The notes beneath the pieces are model-generated. The model was given only the letters and a program-made list of their open reading frames with translations. It was not told the DNA's origin and searched no databases. A stretch of 15,423 nt of DNA. Origin: Ruminococcus sp. Its GTDB lineage: Bacteria > Bacillota > Clostridia > Oscillospirales > Ruminococcaceae. Below are positions 14,982 through 15,423 of this stretch, piece by piece (positions within the stretch are counted from its first letter, which is position 1; each line of letters opens with the position of its first letter). The DNA lies in NCBI GenBank assembly GCA_003488415.1, contig DNLQ01000127.1:1-15423 (forward strand). The letters are read 5' to 3'. A program made the position numbers and the translations under genes.

Positions 14982-15422
14982 TTATGTGTTTATTCCGTAT
15001 TTTTCTTTCAGTCCGTTCAGCCCCAGATAATGATAGCAGATCATAGCACTCAGTCCGGCTGAAATGCTTTTTTCATCAGAATGCTCAAGAAGGATATCCG
15101 TAAATCCAGATAGCATGATCCTTGATATGAGCTTTTTGATATCCTCATCTTTAATAGGACACGCCTCAATAAACCCATTTATGATCAGCTCCTCCAACAG
15201 TTTACGGTCTTTTCCAACGCTTGAGCGCAGCATTATCAGTATCCCTGAATGATGCTCGCTGAAAAGCCCTGCGAGAACAGCGGATATTTCGTCGCATTTG
15301 TCAGGAGTATATTTTCCTATGAATTCAGGCGTAAAAAAGTGATAGCTTGCTTTTATAACTGCTTCTCTTGCGCTGCCTGCCAGGTTTTCGTATATTTCAT
15401 CTTTAGATCTGTAGTACCGGTA
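14982..15422 (-). CDS. TetR-family regulator, N-terminus outside window
   Basis: The frame runs off the right edge and ends in YGINT at 14982; an ATG at 15233 is internal. The first visible residues, YRYYRSKDEIYENL, are the end of the TetR HTH region (the usual K/RSKDELY after the recognition helix). The remaining about 130 residues form the helical ligand-binding and dimerisation domain, including FSEHHSGILIMLRSS and ICYHYLGLNGL. It lies 17 nt before the acyltransferase-like gene and probably regulates that operon. The effector is unknown. Confidence 0.88.
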   Translation of the reverse strand, partial: YRYYRSKDEIYENLAGSAREAVIKASYHFFTPEFIGKYTPDKCDEISAVLAGLFSEHHSGILIMLRSSVGKDRKLLEELIINGFIEACPIKDEDIKKLISRIMLSGFTDILLEHSDEKSISAGLSAMICYHYLGLNGLKEKYGINT

Positions 15423-15423
15423 T

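Overview
The window looks like part of the chromosome of an anaerobic, fibre-associated Ruminococcus-type Firmicute. The main reason is a pair of tandem genes that both end in type I dockerin modules of the kind Ruminococcus uses on secreted and cellulosomal proteins. Strong AGGAGG ribosome binding sites, sigma-A-type promoters, a DUF4179-type ECF anti-sigma partner and a Crp/Fnr-led operon fit the same group. No tRNA, rRNA, CRISPR array, transposase or phage gene was seen. The species is an inference.

Left end, + strand (1-3109): a dockerin protein truncated by the window edge (two ricin-like lectin repeats, a Pro/Thr linker, a Big_2 Ig-like domain, dockerin). It is followed by a complete secreted CHAP amidase/peptidase with the same lectin, Big_2 and dockerin tail. 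They look like products of duplication and domain shuffling.

Degraded zone (about 2986-3650, - strand): a clean sigma-A promoter with a GTTAGCTAAC palindrome at its start site now leads into the C-terminal end of a small membrane protein. A DMT/EamA-like gene follows in which the start appears fused directly to a histidine-rich tail. I read these as deletion remnants of a possibly metal-controlled transporter operon.

NACHT locus (3720-8360): a 997-residue STAND ATPase with an N-terminal helix-turn-helix and a NACHT core is followed 19 nt later by a GNAT acetyltransferase, probably as one - strand operon. Divergent to it are a 60-residue protein of unknown function and a very basic exported 169-residue protein. 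A perfect 10-bp direct repeat sits across the predicted NACHT promoter. This is the part most likely to hold an undescribed system.

ECF pair (8428-9995, - strand): a sigma factor and a membrane-anchored DUF4179-like protein overlapping by 4 bp.

Hydrolase operon (10193-13860, - strand): one good promoter drives a Crp/Fnr-type regulator, an aldo/keto reductase, an Ntn-type amide hydrolase and a metallo-beta-lactamase-fold hydrolase. A broken alpha/beta hydrolase lies at the distal end. At the right edge, a truncated TetR-type regulator is coupled to a polytopic acyltransferase-like membrane protein.
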